Shown: positions 28,469-37,385 of the stretch, in pieces | How positions within the stretch are numbered: position 1 is the stretch's first letter | Layout of the letters: each line of letters opens with the position of its first letter | Notes under the pieces: generated by a model | What the model was told of the DNA's origin: nothing | Seen by the model: only the letters and a program-made list of their open reading frames with translations | The model's database searches: none | Source: a virus | Length of the DNA stretch: 64,000 nt | Virus record (IMG/VR): IMGVR_UViG_3300037553_000311 | Coordinates: 28,685 to 92,684 of that record | Reading direction: 5' to 3' (one strand) | Position numbers and translations under genes: made by a program

Positions 28469-29578
28469 ATGAAAGTAAGTAATGAAGTAATTATTACCGA
28501 TGGATGTGATTTCGATAAAGCAGCTATAGACACCGCTGGTAATATCATCTGCATTGGCACTGTCAGATCGGAAGAATCTGATACTAACTTTCCACTAATA
28601 GTTAAGTATGATGTCAATGGTGATATCATACTTAAGAAGATGTATTATGATATTAATTTAGATAAGATCCGTGGAGTAACCACTGATTCTAATGGAGACA
28701 TCATCTGCATTGGCACTGTCAGATCGGAAGAATCTGATACTAAATATCCATTAATAGTTAAGTTTGATACTAATCTTAATGTACTAGCTAAGATGATATG
28801 TGATACTGGTGATGATTGGTTCAATAAAGTTACCACAGATGCTAATGACAATATCATCTTAGCTGGATGTGCTCTCTCAGAAGAAATTAGTGGTATTGAT
28901 GCATTAGTGGTTAAGTATGACCCTAATCTCAATATACTAGCTAGAAAAACATATGGCGATGGTGGTGAGGAATTTAACCAAGTAACCACTGATTCTAGTG
29001 GTAATGTCATATGTGTTGGATGGACAAATTCAGAAAGAATTGGTACTAATGCCGATGCATTAGTGGTCAAATTTGACAATGACCTTAACATAATTACTAG
29101 TAATACATATGATGATACCGATATTGATTGGTTCTATGGTGTAGCTATAGATTCCAATAACAACATCATATGTGTTGGACATACTAGCTCAGGTAGTACG
29201 TCAGGAGCTGATTGTTATGATGCATTAGTGGTTAAGTATGACACTAATCTTAACATGCTAGCTGATACGATATATAGTGGTATTGGTAATGATTGGTTCG
29301 ATGCAGTAATCACTGATTCTAGTGGTAATGTCATATGTATTGGATGTACTGATTCAGGTAGTACGTCAGCAGCTGGTAATTATGACATGCTAGTGTCGAA
29401 GTATGACGCTGATCTCAATGTATTAGATAGTAATACATATGGTGATACTAGTAGTGATGAATTATATGCAGTAGCTACTAATCATAACGGTGATATAGTA
29501 TGTGTTGGAGATACATTATCAGATAGTACGTCAGGACCTAGTAATTATGTTATACGAGTAGTAAAGTTCACTAGCTGA
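28469..29578 (+). CDS. SBBP-type seven-bladed beta-propeller protein, group I
   Basis: Seven repeats in 369 residues, with blade motifs such as TDSNGDIICIG and VDALVVKYD. The head MKVSNEV matches the genes at 10519, 29907 and 34877, and the DNA leader is shared. Blades 1 and 2 are nearly identical over a stretch coding GTVRSEESDT, a sign of recent blade duplication. I chose the second ATG because GGAGG is 2 bases from the first and 8 from the second. Confidence 0.75.
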   Translation: MKVSNEVIITDGCDFDKAAIDTAGNIICIGTVRSEESDTNFPLIVKYDVNGDIILKKMYYDINLDKIRGVTTDSNGDIICIGTVRSEESDTKYPLIVKFDTNLNVLAKMICDTGDDWFNKVTTDANDNIILAGCALSEEISGIDALVVKYDPNLNILARKTYGDGGEEFNQVTTDSSGNVICVGWTNSERIGTNADALVVKFDNDLNIITSNTYDDTDIDWFYGVAIDSNNNIICVGHTSSGSTSGADCYDALVVKYDTNLNMLADTIYSGIGNDWFDAVITDSSGNVICIGCTDSGSTSAAGNYDMLVSKYDADLNVLDSNTYGDTSSDELYAVATNHNGDIVCVGDTLSDSTSGPSNYVIRVVKFTS

Positions 29579-29600
29579 GATCATACATGATCTAAACATT

Positions 29601-29648
29601 CCCATAGCATACCGATATCAGGTATGCTATGGGTTTATTATTTTTTAT
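29601..29648 (+). terminator. Terminator (CATAGCATACC family)
   Basis: A perfect 13-bp stem (29601-29613 with 29621-29633) followed by TTTATTATTTTTT. Confidence 0.85.
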
Positions 29649-29713
29649 GCACTCTGAACATGAGTAGATATCTTTACTTACTCTCAAGAGTGAATCCATC
29701 TAATATACTACTA

Positions 29714-29738
29714 TTTCAAGTATATATCATTATAGTAG
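29714..29738 (+). promoter_or_regulatory. Promoter-like element P7 with two hairpin units
   Basis: TTTCAAGTATATATCATTATAG and TAG. Hairpin units follow (AGGTATCA with TGATACCT), then the palindromic propeller leader to 29905. Confidence 0.7.
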
Positions 29739-29906
29739 AAGGTATCAGCTACTACTTGATACCTACCACTGATCTTCGATTAGTAGTAAGTATCAGATAC
29801 TACTTTGATGTACATCTACTAATCTAGCGAATATATAGCGTATAGAATAATCTATACGTACACTAAACGTCAGATATATGACACGATACCTTAGGAGGGT
29901 ATGAAT

Positions 29907-30605
29907 ATGGAAGTAAGTAATGAAGTAATGAATATATATGGTAATGATGGAGATCAATTCGATAAAGCAGCTATAGACACCGCTGGTAATATCATCTGCA
30001 TTGGACATGTTAAATCAGAAGGATCTGATACTAAATATCCATTAGTAGTTAAGTATGATACTAATCTTAATGTACTATTTAAGAAGATGTATTATGATAT
30101 TAATTTGGATGAGTTCCGTGGAGTAACTACGGATTCTAGTGGTAATATCATCTGCATTGGATGGACTGTCTCAGAAGAAACTGATTCTGATGTTGCAGTG
30201 GTAGTCAAGTTCGATACTAATCTTAACATAATCGCTAAGAGAATATATGGTGATAGTGGTGGTGATTGGTTCAATGGAGTAGCTACTGACTCTAGTGGTA
30301 ATGTCATCTGTGTTGGACATACTACCCCAGGTAGTACGTCAGGAGCTGGTAGTTATGATGCATTAGTAGTCAAGTTCGATACTAATCTTAACATAATCGC
30401 TAAGAGAATATATAGTGATAGTGGAGATAGTGGTGATGAATTTGACCAAGTAACTACTGACTCTAATGATAATGTCATCTGTGTTGGATGGACTGATTCA
30501 GAAGGAGCTGGTAGTTCTGAATATCCTAATCGTGTAGATGCATTAATAGTGAAGTATGATAGTGATCTTGATATACATTGGACGTACTCATTCAGAAGTA
30601 TCTAG
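29907..30605 (+). CDS. Short beta-propeller paralogue, four blades, group I
   Basis: 232 residues with the shared MEVSNEVMNIYGNDGDQF head and only four blades, followed by a foreign-looking end (HWTYSFRSI). Four blades should not close a seven-blade ring alone, so it is a deletion derivative, an oligomer or a decaying copy. Its last blade ends in SSEYPNRVDALIVKYD, identical to the end of the 53839 gene 23 kb away. The ribosome-binding site sits in the loop of ATACC/GGTAT. Confidence 0.7.
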   Translation: MEVSNEVMNIYGNDGDQFDKAAIDTAGNIICIGHVKSEGSDTKYPLVVKYDTNLNVLFKKMYYDINLDEFRGVTTDSSGNIICIGWTVSEETDSDVAVVVKFDTNLNIIAKRIYGDSGGDWFNGVATDSSGNVICVGHTTPGSTSGAGSYDALVVKFDTNLNIIAKRIYSDSGDSGDEFDQVTTDSNDNVICVGWTDSEGAGSSEYPNRVDALIVKYDSDLDIHWTYSFRSI

Positions 30606-30631
30606 TAGTGATGATACATGATCTAAACATA

Positions 30632-30676
30632 CCCATAGCATACCTGATATCGGTATGCTATGGGAATATTATTTTT
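30632..30676 (+). terminator. Terminator (CATAGCATACC family)
   Basis: A perfect 13-bp stem (30632-30644 with 30652-30664) followed by AATATTATTTTTAT. Confidence 0.85.
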
Positions 30677-30743
30677 ATGCACTCTGAACATGAGCAAACA
30701 TCTTTACCTACTCTCAAGAGTGAATCCATCTAATATACTACTA

Positions 30744-30768
30744 TCTCAAGTATATATTACTATAGTAG
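30744..30768 (+). promoter_or_regulatory. Promoter-like element P8 (before RNA polymerase beta')
   Basis: ATCTCAAGTATATATTACTATAG and TAG, near-exact consensus. Two hairpin units follow to about 30855. Confidence 0.75.
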
Positions 30769-30900
30769 AGATGCATCAGATAATACTTGATACATCTCTA
30801 CTGATCTTCGATTAGTAGAAGGTATCAGATAATACTTGATACCTCCTACTAGATCAGATAGCGCATCATATTAATAATCACACATAGGAGATACCACATC

Positions 30901-32406
30901 ATGAAAGTACTACCAAAGATACTCAACCTAGACGAGCTCTATCATAAGACCCCTAACAAAATCATCTTCAATGAACTACTCATCAGTAAGACACCAGAAG
31001 AAATCATAGATATCATCTGTGATGTAGGTAGTGATAAATCAGACACATTAGCTAGATGCTCATGTGATGCACTCGTAGGTAATTATTACGAAGGTCTCAT
31101 CTGCGCTAAGTGTAATTCTAAATGCATCAGTTCACTCTACTCTAATATCACAATAGATACATGGCTAGAGATACCTAACTCTATAACTAAAGTACTCAAT
31201 CCACAAGTATATATCATCCTATCTAAATGGATGGGTAATAATGCTAAGAAGGTACCTTACCTAGATACTATCGTCAATATCAAAGCTGAACTAGATGAAG
31301 AACTCAAGCCTCATATATTAGGTCAAGGCTTCAATTACTTCTATAGTAACTTCAGTTCTATAATCAATCACTTTGCTAATATCAGAGCTAAGAAACCTTC
31401 TACTAAAGCATTACTCAAGTTCCTAGATAATAATAAGCATAATATGTGGTGCACTAAGCTACCAACTGTCAGTAGTATATTACAACCAGTGACTAAAGCT
31501 AATGGATTTGTAAGATATGTATATCCTAATATCGGATACCTCATCAAGTCTATTATCAATCTCAATGGTATACTCTTATCAGAGAAGATGATGAACTTTA
31601 GTGTGAATCATATAGAGAGACATTTCTTCGCTGTATATTCAGCATTCATTGATTATGTCACAACTATAGCTAAAGAACGTCTCCCAGCAAAGAAGCATCT
31701 ACTACGTAAACATATATTTGGTAGTAGACTCCATTGTACAGCTAGGTCAGTAGCTATACCACTCATAGTAAATCATGAAGCAGATGATGTACATATCCCA
31801 TGGAAGATAGGAGTATCTTGCTGGAAGTATCACATCATCTCTATGTTGATCAATAGACATAGTCACACGATAGCTGATGCATTTAACAGAGTATCTAAAG
31901 CTATCAATGTATATGATCACACGATAGATAAGATAATGCAAACACTCATCAAAGAGTGCCCGTATAAAGGTCTACCAGTACTAATCAATCGGAACCCTTC
32001 ACTACAGATCGGTTCTATACAGTTACTCTTTGTAACTAAAATCAAACCAGGTTTCACTAAACCACCAACACTGATTGAAGAAGACTCAGTGGATAATATG
32101 ATACTAACAGGTGGAAAGGTCACGAATAAGGTAAAGTATAAGTTTCCAAAAGAAGTGACATTAGCTGTAGACGATGGTACCATAGCATCATCTCCACTAA
32201 TCATCGCTGGTTTCAATTTAGATTATGATGGGGATGAGTTACATGTATTCCCAATATTCGAGATGAACATGGTACCTAAGTTAAAGGTACTACATCCAGT
32301 ATCAAAGATATTCAGCAGTAAGTACATCGGAGTTTCTAATGATGTATCACTTAGTAACCAGCAGTTTATTCTCCTAGACGGGTTTGTAAACGATCCTGAT
32401 ATCTGA
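30901..32406 (+). CDS. RNA polymerase beta' subunit, N-terminal half
   Basis: The catalytic metal loop is NLDYDGDELHVF (D441, D443, D445), the counterpart of NADFDGDQMAVH. GLPVLINRNPSLQIGSIQ (about 364-381) matches the conserved beta' NRAPTLH region, and FGSRLHCTARSVAIPLI matches the segment before it. Near the N-terminus, Cys 53, 55, 68, 71 and 75 form a zinc-ribbon like that of cellular beta'. The protein ends after this region, so the C-terminal half is a separate gene outside the window. Such split beta' subunits are typical of phiKZ-like phages. The promoter-like element in front hints at early expression. Confidence 0.88.
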   Translation: MKVLPKILNLDELYHKTPNKIIFNELLISKTPEEIIDIICDVGSDKSDTLARCSCDALVGNYYEGLICAKCNSKCISSLYSNITIDTWLEIPNSITKVLNPQVYIILSKWMGNNAKKVPYLDTIVNIKAELDEELKPHILGQGFNYFYSNFSSIINHFANIRAKKPSTKALLKFLDNNKHNMWCTKLPTVSSILQPVTKANGFVRYVYPNIGYLIKSIINLNGILLSEKMMNFSVNHIERHFFAVYSAFIDYVTTIAKERLPAKKHLLRKHIFGSRLHCTARSVAIPLIVNHEADDVHIPWKIGVSCWKYHIISMLINRHSHTIADAFNRVSKAINVYDHTIDKIMQTLIKECPYKGLPVLINRNPSLQIGSIQLLFVTKIKPGFTKPPTLIEEDSVDNMILTGGKVTNKVKYKFPKEVTLAVDDGTIASSPLIIAGFNLDYDGDELHVFPIFEMNMVPKLKVLHPVSKIFSSKYIGVSNDVSLSNQQFILLDGFVNDPDI

Positions 32407-32420
32407 CCATATTACACTCT

Positions 32421-32459
32421 AATCTCTATAGCACACTATTACAGTGTGCTATAGAGATT
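32421..32459 (+). terminator. Terminator after RNA polymerase beta' fragment
   Basis: A perfect 17-bp stem (32421-32437 with 32443-32459) around a 5-base loop. Confidence 0.8.
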
Positions 32460-32580
32460 ATGTAATAACTTTTAATAGCATCTTACCTATATTATGAGAG
32501 ATACGTCGTCCCACATGGAGTTCGTATCAAATACGATAATCAACACGATAAGTTAGTCGTGACATTTAAGGAGAAGTATA

Positions 32581-34386
32581 ATGAATTCATTAACAGCACC
32601 TGGTAAGATGCACTGTTTCAACTGTGGAAAATACAAGCTAGAGAAACACTTCATGGGTAAACCATCTGGACGATTTGCAATCTGTATGAATTGTATTAAT
32701 GAGTATCTACCTAACGACAAAGCTCAAATCACTGACATGAAACCAGTTCATTCTGGAATGTGTACTAGTGATAAATGTAATCGTACTACTGACCTATATA
32801 CATTCAATGACAAGATCATATGCTTACCATGTTTATATAAGTTATTAGTTAGTTGTATGACTGGTGATAATAGTAATTATATTACATGCTCTCGATGTGG
32901 AGACAATCAACCGATATCTTCTTTTGCTAATAGTGGTAGAACAGTTAACTGGGGTAAGAAGTCAATATGTCGAGGATGTATCAGTGGGAGCGATCACGTT
33001 AAGCATAAACTTATATCAGATATGACTGATAAAGAAATTACAATCACTGAGAAGAAGTGTGGTCATTGTGGAGTAGTGAAAACTATCAATCACTTCAATC
33101 GCCGGAATACTTCAGACGATGGTCTTGCCACACATTGTCAGGTATGTACTAAGTATATAAGAGATTGTCGAACAGCTAATTTAGCTAAGCTTCCAGATAA
33201 GAATCTACCTATCGATGAATATACTGATCTATTAAAACATGTTCACTTCATATGCATCAAATGTAATTCACCCAAACAACTTTCTAATTTCCCTAGCTTT
33301 AAAGATACATATAAACATGTATGCAATAGTTGTACAACATCCAGATTATCAACAACAGCTACTAGTACGTATGCTGATTTTCAAATCAAGTACAAAGCGG
33401 CTAATACTAATCTAGAACACGAAGATGTCCAAAGGTGCTCTAATTGTAAATCGATCAAACCACTATCTCATTTTCATCAGCACCTCAATGGTGTAGGGGG
33501 TGGAATTTCAAAGACCACGTCATGGTGTAAAGCTTGTAGGGTAATTCAGGCAAAGGATCGATGGGGAGATATAAAAGATCATCATGCGGGTGTATGTAAG
33601 AAATATAAAGCTAAATTCCCTGAGAGACGTCTAGCTACTAATTTAGTTAGAACCTCTTTGTTAGATGTCGATGGTATCGTATCTAGATTACCAAATAATT
33701 ATGTCTATCATCATTGGAACTATTCTACTGAACATCACTTAGATGTTATCCAATTGAGTAAAGCTATTCATATCAACTTACATTTAAGATTAGAATATCA
33801 TAGAGATCTTGAAACAGGTACATTCATATTTAGAGATAAGAAAACAGGTGAGCTTTTAGATACTAAAAAGAAGCACGTGTTGGTTATTGATGAGATCAAA
33901 AGTTCAAATCCTAAACTAATTGAACCTATAATAAGTGATCGTCAAGGATTGAAGACTAAATATATAACTAGTAATAAACCTTATGCTAATTTGATAGTAC
34001 CTGTCACAGATGAGACTGAAAAGGTATTCTGTAGGTCTTGTAAAAACTATCTACTGCCTGCATATTTTAATGAGGTACAGACTAATGGTAATGTTAAATT
34101 CATTTATGATGTTTGTACTAGATGTAATACTGTATTAGGAGCTAGACACGATGTGAATAATGATCCAGAAATCAGTAGTATAGATGAGTTGAATACTAAG
34201 GATACTCGTGATTACAGTATCGTTTCGAAACATTGCTATGGGTGTTTAGAATTGAAACCGTTAGCATCATTTCCTCGATCAGCTGCTAATATTTTAACTG
34301 GTAGGCATCGGTATTGCGCCGATTGTGCTAAGTATATACGTGGTACTGACAGTAAACAGGATCACATCAATCATGATGAGTTGTAG
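32581..34386 (+). CDS. Multi zinc-ribbon protein with HNH-like core
   Basis: 601 residues with about eight Cys-x2-Cys...Cys-x2-Cys ribbons spread along the chain, most followed by a K-P/x-x-F motif (for example CGHCGVVKTINHF...CQVC). This layout is common in phage HNH proteins. Between them, at about residues 380-415, lies YHHWNYSTEHHLDVI...KAIHINLHLRL, which fits a beta-beta-alpha-metal HNH nuclease. It may be a homing-type nuclease or a zinc-ribbon nucleic-acid binder. AAGGAGAAGTATA precedes the ATG. The last codons (INHDEL, stop) and about 260 bases after them are duplicated at the end of the propeller gene at 34877. Confidence 0.62.
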   Translation: MNSLTAPGKMHCFNCGKYKLEKHFMGKPSGRFAICMNCINEYLPNDKAQITDMKPVHSGMCTSDKCNRTTDLYTFNDKIICLPCLYKLLVSCMTGDNSNYITCSRCGDNQPISSFANSGRTVNWGKKSICRGCISGSDHVKHKLISDMTDKEITITEKKCGHCGVVKTINHFNRRNTSDDGLATHCQVCTKYIRDCRTANLAKLPDKNLPIDEYTDLLKHVHFICIKCNSPKQLSNFPSFKDTYKHVCNSCTTSRLSTTATSTYADFQIKYKAANTNLEHEDVQRCSNCKSIKPLSHFHQHLNGVGGGISKTTSWCKACRVIQAKDRWGDIKDHHAGVCKKYKAKFPERRLATNLVRTSLLDVDGIVSRLPNNYVYHHWNYSTEHHLDVIQLSKAIHINLHLRLEYHRDLETGTFIFRDKKTGELLDTKKKHVLVIDEIKSSNPKLIEPIISDRQGLKTKYITSNKPYANLIVPVTDETEKVFCRSCKNYLLPAYFNEVQTNGNVKFIYDVCTRCNTVLGARHDVNNDPEISSIDELNTKDTRDYSIVSKHCYGCLELKPLASFPRSAANILTGRHRYCADCAKYIRGTDSKQDHINHDEL

Positions 34387-34645
34387 ATCAGAATGTCTAA
34401 GTAAGTCAAGCATATATCTTATATAGATGAACTCTATACTAAACTCTCATAACGCTCTCTACATCGGGAGCGTTATGAGAGAGCGTGTGATGATGTTTTT
34501 ATTAGCTGATGATCCACTCTAATAATAGAGCTTCTCTTTTTTTACGGATGCACTTTCAGCATGAGATAATATCTTTTACTACTACTCAAAGTGCATATAT
34601 TTTTAGTATAGAATCAGATGGTAAATGTAGATATTCATATCGGAT
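34369..34645 (+). repeat. Duplicated 3' end module, copy 1
   Basis: Near-identical to 36108-36385. It covers the last codons of the zinc-ribbon gene, the terminator and the following CACTTT hairpin. Confidence 0.85.
34444..34500 (+). terminator. Terminator inside the duplicated 3' module
   Basis: A perfect 14-bp stem (34444-34457 with 34468-34481), then TTTTT at 34496. Confidence 0.8.
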
Positions 34646-34681
34646 CTTTGATATATCCCTAGTTACTATATAAGCTCTATA

Positions 34682-34706
34682 TTTCAGGTATATATTACTA
34701 TAGTAG
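34682..34706 (+). promoter_or_regulatory. Promoter-like element P9 with two hairpin units
   Basis: TTTCAG followed by GTATATATTACTATAGTAG, exact consensus. The first unit pairs AGAGATGCATCA with TGATGCATCTCT perfectly, a third stem sequence around the loop GATGATACT. The region 34387-34876 holds otherwise only the 3' module and the propeller leader. Confidence 0.78.
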
Positions 34707-34876
34707 AGATGCATCAGATGATACTTGATGCATCTCTACTGATCTCTGATTAGTAGATGTGCATAAGATACAACCTGATGTACATCTACTGATCTAGTAA
34801 TGAGATAGCGTATAGAATAATCTATACACACGCTAAAAGTCAGATATCTGACATGATACCTTAGGAGGGTATGAAT

Positions 34877-36124
34877 ATGAAAGTGAGTAATGAAGTAATG
34901 AATATCTATGGTAACGATGGAGATCAATTCGATAAAGTAGCGATAGATTCTAGTGGTAATGTCATCTGTGCTGGTACTATCGGATCAGAAGGGACTGGTA
35001 GTCATGTGGGTATATTAATAATCAAGTATGATATTAACCTTAATGTACTAGTTAGAAAGGTATATGGTGGTAGTGGTGGTGATAGGTTCGGACAAGTAAC
35101 TACGGACTCTAATAATAACGTCATCTGTGTTGGATATACACTATCAGGAAGAGCTGGTGATTATGATACACTAGTAGTGAAGTTTGATAGTGATCTTAAT
35201 CTACTAGCTAGGAAGACATATGGTGGTATTATTTTGGATGAGTTCAGTGCAGTAGCTACTGACTCTAATGATAATGTCATCTGTGCTGGGTATACTACTA
35301 GTGAAGATAATTGTTATCATGATGCATTAGTAGTTAAGTTCAGCGGTACTGATCTTAGTATACTAGCTAGGAAAGTATATGGTGGAACTGTCATTGATAT
35401 GTTCCGTGGAGTAACTACTGATACTAATGGTAATATTATCTGTACTGGATATACTCGTAGTGAAGGTAGTGGTTATGATGATACATTAGTAGTTAAGTAT
35501 GATAGTAATCTTAATGTACTAGCTAGGAAATCATACGGTGGTTATGTTTTTGACTACTTCTATGGAGTAGCTACTGATACTAATAATGATATCATATGTG
35601 TTGGGTATACTACTGGTGAAGGTAGTGGTAATGATGATGCATTAGTAGTTAAGTTCAGTGGTAGTGATCTTAGTATACTAGCTAAGAAAGTATACGGTGG
35701 TACAATTAATGACCGCTTCCGTGGAGTAGCTACTGATAGTGATGATAATATCATATGTACTGGACATACTACTTCGGAAGGAGATGATAATGGTAATGTC
35801 ATATTAGTAGTCAAGTTTGATAGTGACCTTAATGTATTAGCTAGGAAGACATATGGTGGGATTGACGATGATGATCACTACCTTGGAGTAACTATAGATC
35901 CTAATGGTAATATCATATATGTTGGACGTACTATTTCAGAAGAAACTAATGATTATACTCCCCTAGTAGTGAAGTATTATACTCCCCTAGTAGTGAAGTT
36001 CCAACGCAGATTATATCAAGTAGCTACTGATACTAATGGTAATGTCATCTGTACTGATGTTAACGATACCGATGAATCTGATAGTCATGAGGATGCGGTA
36101 GTAGTCAATCATGATGAGTTGTAG
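34877..36124 (+). CDS. SBBP-type beta-propeller protein, group I, with hybrid 3' end
   Basis: 415 residues with the MKVSNEVMNIYGNDGDQF head and seven blades plus a partial eighth. Blade 7 carries a tandem 24-base duplication (35952-35975 and 35976-35999) that yields YTPLVVKYYTPLVVKF. The end (VVNHDEL) and the following 260 bases come from the same module as the end of the zinc-ribbon gene. It mixes two blade types (KFDSDLN and KFSGSDLS), looking like a recombinant of group I and group III genes. Confidence 0.75.
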   Translation: MKVSNEVMNIYGNDGDQFDKVAIDSSGNVICAGTIGSEGTGSHVGILIIKYDINLNVLVRKVYGGSGGDRFGQVTTDSNNNVICVGYTLSGRAGDYDTLVVKFDSDLNLLARKTYGGIILDEFSAVATDSNDNVICAGYTTSEDNCYHDALVVKFSGTDLSILARKVYGGTVIDMFRGVTTDTNGNIICTGYTRSEGSGYDDTLVVKYDSNLNVLARKSYGGYVFDYFYGVATDTNNDIICVGYTTGEGSGNDDALVVKFSGSDLSILAKKVYGGTINDRFRGVATDSDDNIICTGHTTSEGDDNGNVILVVKFDSDLNVLARKTYGGIDDDDHYLGVTIDPNGNIIYVGRTISEETNDYTPLVVKYYTPLVVKFQRRLYQVATDTNGNVICTDVNDTDESDSHEDAVVVNHDEL

Positions 36125-36385
36125 ATCAGAAGGTCTAAGTAAGTCAAGCATATATCTTATATAGATGAACTCTATACTAAACTCTCATAACGCTCCCTAC
36201 ATCGGGAGCGTTATGAGGGAGTGTGTGATGATGTTTTTTATTAGCTGATGATCTATAATCATAAGAGAGCTTCTCTTTTTTATGGATGCACTTTCAGCAT
36301 GAGTAGATATCTTTTACTACTACTCAAAGTGCATATATTTTTAGTAGTGGAATCAGATGGTAAATGTAGATATATCTGATCAGAT
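36108..36385 (+). repeat. Duplicated 3' end module, copy 2
   Basis: Near-identical to 34369-34645, including the last codons NHDEL-stop. Confidence 0.85.
36184..36240 (+). terminator. Terminator inside the second 3' module
   Basis: A perfect 14-bp stem (36184-36197 with 36204-36217) followed by TTTTTTA at 36234. A C/G change on both arms relative to copy 1 keeps pairing. Confidence 0.85.
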
Positions 36386-36479
36386 TAGTTAGATATCAGC
36401 TAAAAATAAAGTGCTAAAATAGCACCTCTCCTACCCCTTATAAAACCACGGGTGACAGACCCCCTATTTCTACCTGTAT

Positions 36480-36562
36480 ATCCCTACGTGACCCCCCATA
36501 TTTGCTATATTTCGTGTTTCCTACGTGCAGTAATATAGGCGTTCAGAAATGGGTATTTCAGT
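36480..36562 (+). repeat. Intergenic repeat element, copy D (diverged)
   Basis: It shares ATCCCTACGTG at the left and a second CCTACGT motif, with the same spacing of ATATTT motifs as copies B and C, but about a third of the bases differ. Confidence 0.5.
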
Positions 36563-36682
36563 AAGTATGAAACATATCTGAAATTAGTGATAATGTGCTA
36601 CATTCGATACATGATTCTTACACACTCTGAGCATGAGCGAACATCTTTACCTACTATCAAGAGTGCTATCGGTAGCTTACTA

Positions 36683-36707
36683 TTTCAGGTATATATCACT
36701 ATAGTAG
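36683..36707 (+). promoter_or_regulatory. Promoter-like element P10
   Basis: TTTCAG followed by the exact consensus. The hairpin CTACTGATC/GATCAGTAG (perfect, loop TAGC) belongs to the unit that follows. Confidence 0.75.
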
Positions 36708-36868
36708 AGATGCATCAGATAATACTTGATGTACCTCTACTGATCTAGCGATCAGTAGTATACGTAGCTAAGTATGACTCTTAGATATCTAATCACTAGA
36801 TCAGGTAGCATATCAATTAGTATCTGATGTGCTACCTGATTATCAATTCAATATAGGAGGGTAGTAAG

Positions 36869-37351
36869 ATGAGTAAATTAGATAGTAGTAATAAGGTTGA
36901 AACAGTGTACGGTGGTAGTGGTCATGATTTCTTCAATGGAATAACCACTAATATTAACAATGATATAATCTGCGTTGGAACTACTAATAGTGAAGGTACT
37001 GGTGGTCGCGATATATTAGTAGTCAAGTTTGATCCTAACCTTAATGTACTAGTTAGGAATGTATATGGTAGTACTAAATCTGATATATTATATGAAGTAG
37101 CTACTGACTCTAACGATGATATCATATGTGTTGGAACTACTAATAGTGAAGGTACTGGTATCAATACACTACTAGTTAAGTTCAGTGGTAGTGATCTTAG
37201 TATCATATCTAAGAAGGTATATGATGGTACTAGTGCTGATTATTTCTATGGAGTAGCTACTGATGCTAATAATGATATCATCTGTGTTGGGATTACTGCT
37301 AGTGAAGAAGCTGGTAATAATGATGTATTAGTAGTTAAGAGTGTTTCTTAG
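36869..37351 (+). CDS. Short beta-propeller paralogue, three blades, group II
   Basis: 160 residues: head MSKLDSSNKVETVYGG, then three blades. Same start context (AATATAGGAGGGTAGTAAG) and head type as the next gene at 37386. With three blades it cannot form a full seven-blade ring alone; it may pair with another subunit or be a truncated copy. Confidence 0.68.
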   Translation: MSKLDSSNKVETVYGGSGHDFFNGITTNINNDIICVGTTNSEGTGGRDILVVKFDPNLNVLVRNVYGSTKSDILYEVATDSNDDIICVGTTNSEGTGINTLLVKFSGSDLSIISKKVYDGTSADYFYGVATDANNDIICVGITASEEAGNNDVLVVKSVS

Positions 37352-37385
37352 CTACATAATTAATCCAATATAGGAGGGTAGTAAG

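Larger units (their letters stand above)
36125..36868 (+). other. Intergenic region, 744 bases, no gene
   Basis: It holds the 3' module, a short GC-richer patch (36423-36475) after the hairpin GTGCTA/TAGCAC, repeat element D, a CACTCT-type hairpin, P10 and hairpin units to about 36845. No protein gene is supported. Confidence 0.7.

Noticed and set aside
29624-29827. 67-codon frame between two propeller genes
   Set aside because: It spans a terminator, promoter element and hairpin units, so it is not a gene.
34372-36124. C-terminal HDEL in two proteins, like an endoplasmic reticulum retention signal
   Set aside because: The identical end is explained by the duplicated 3' module, and everything else points to a bacterial virus.
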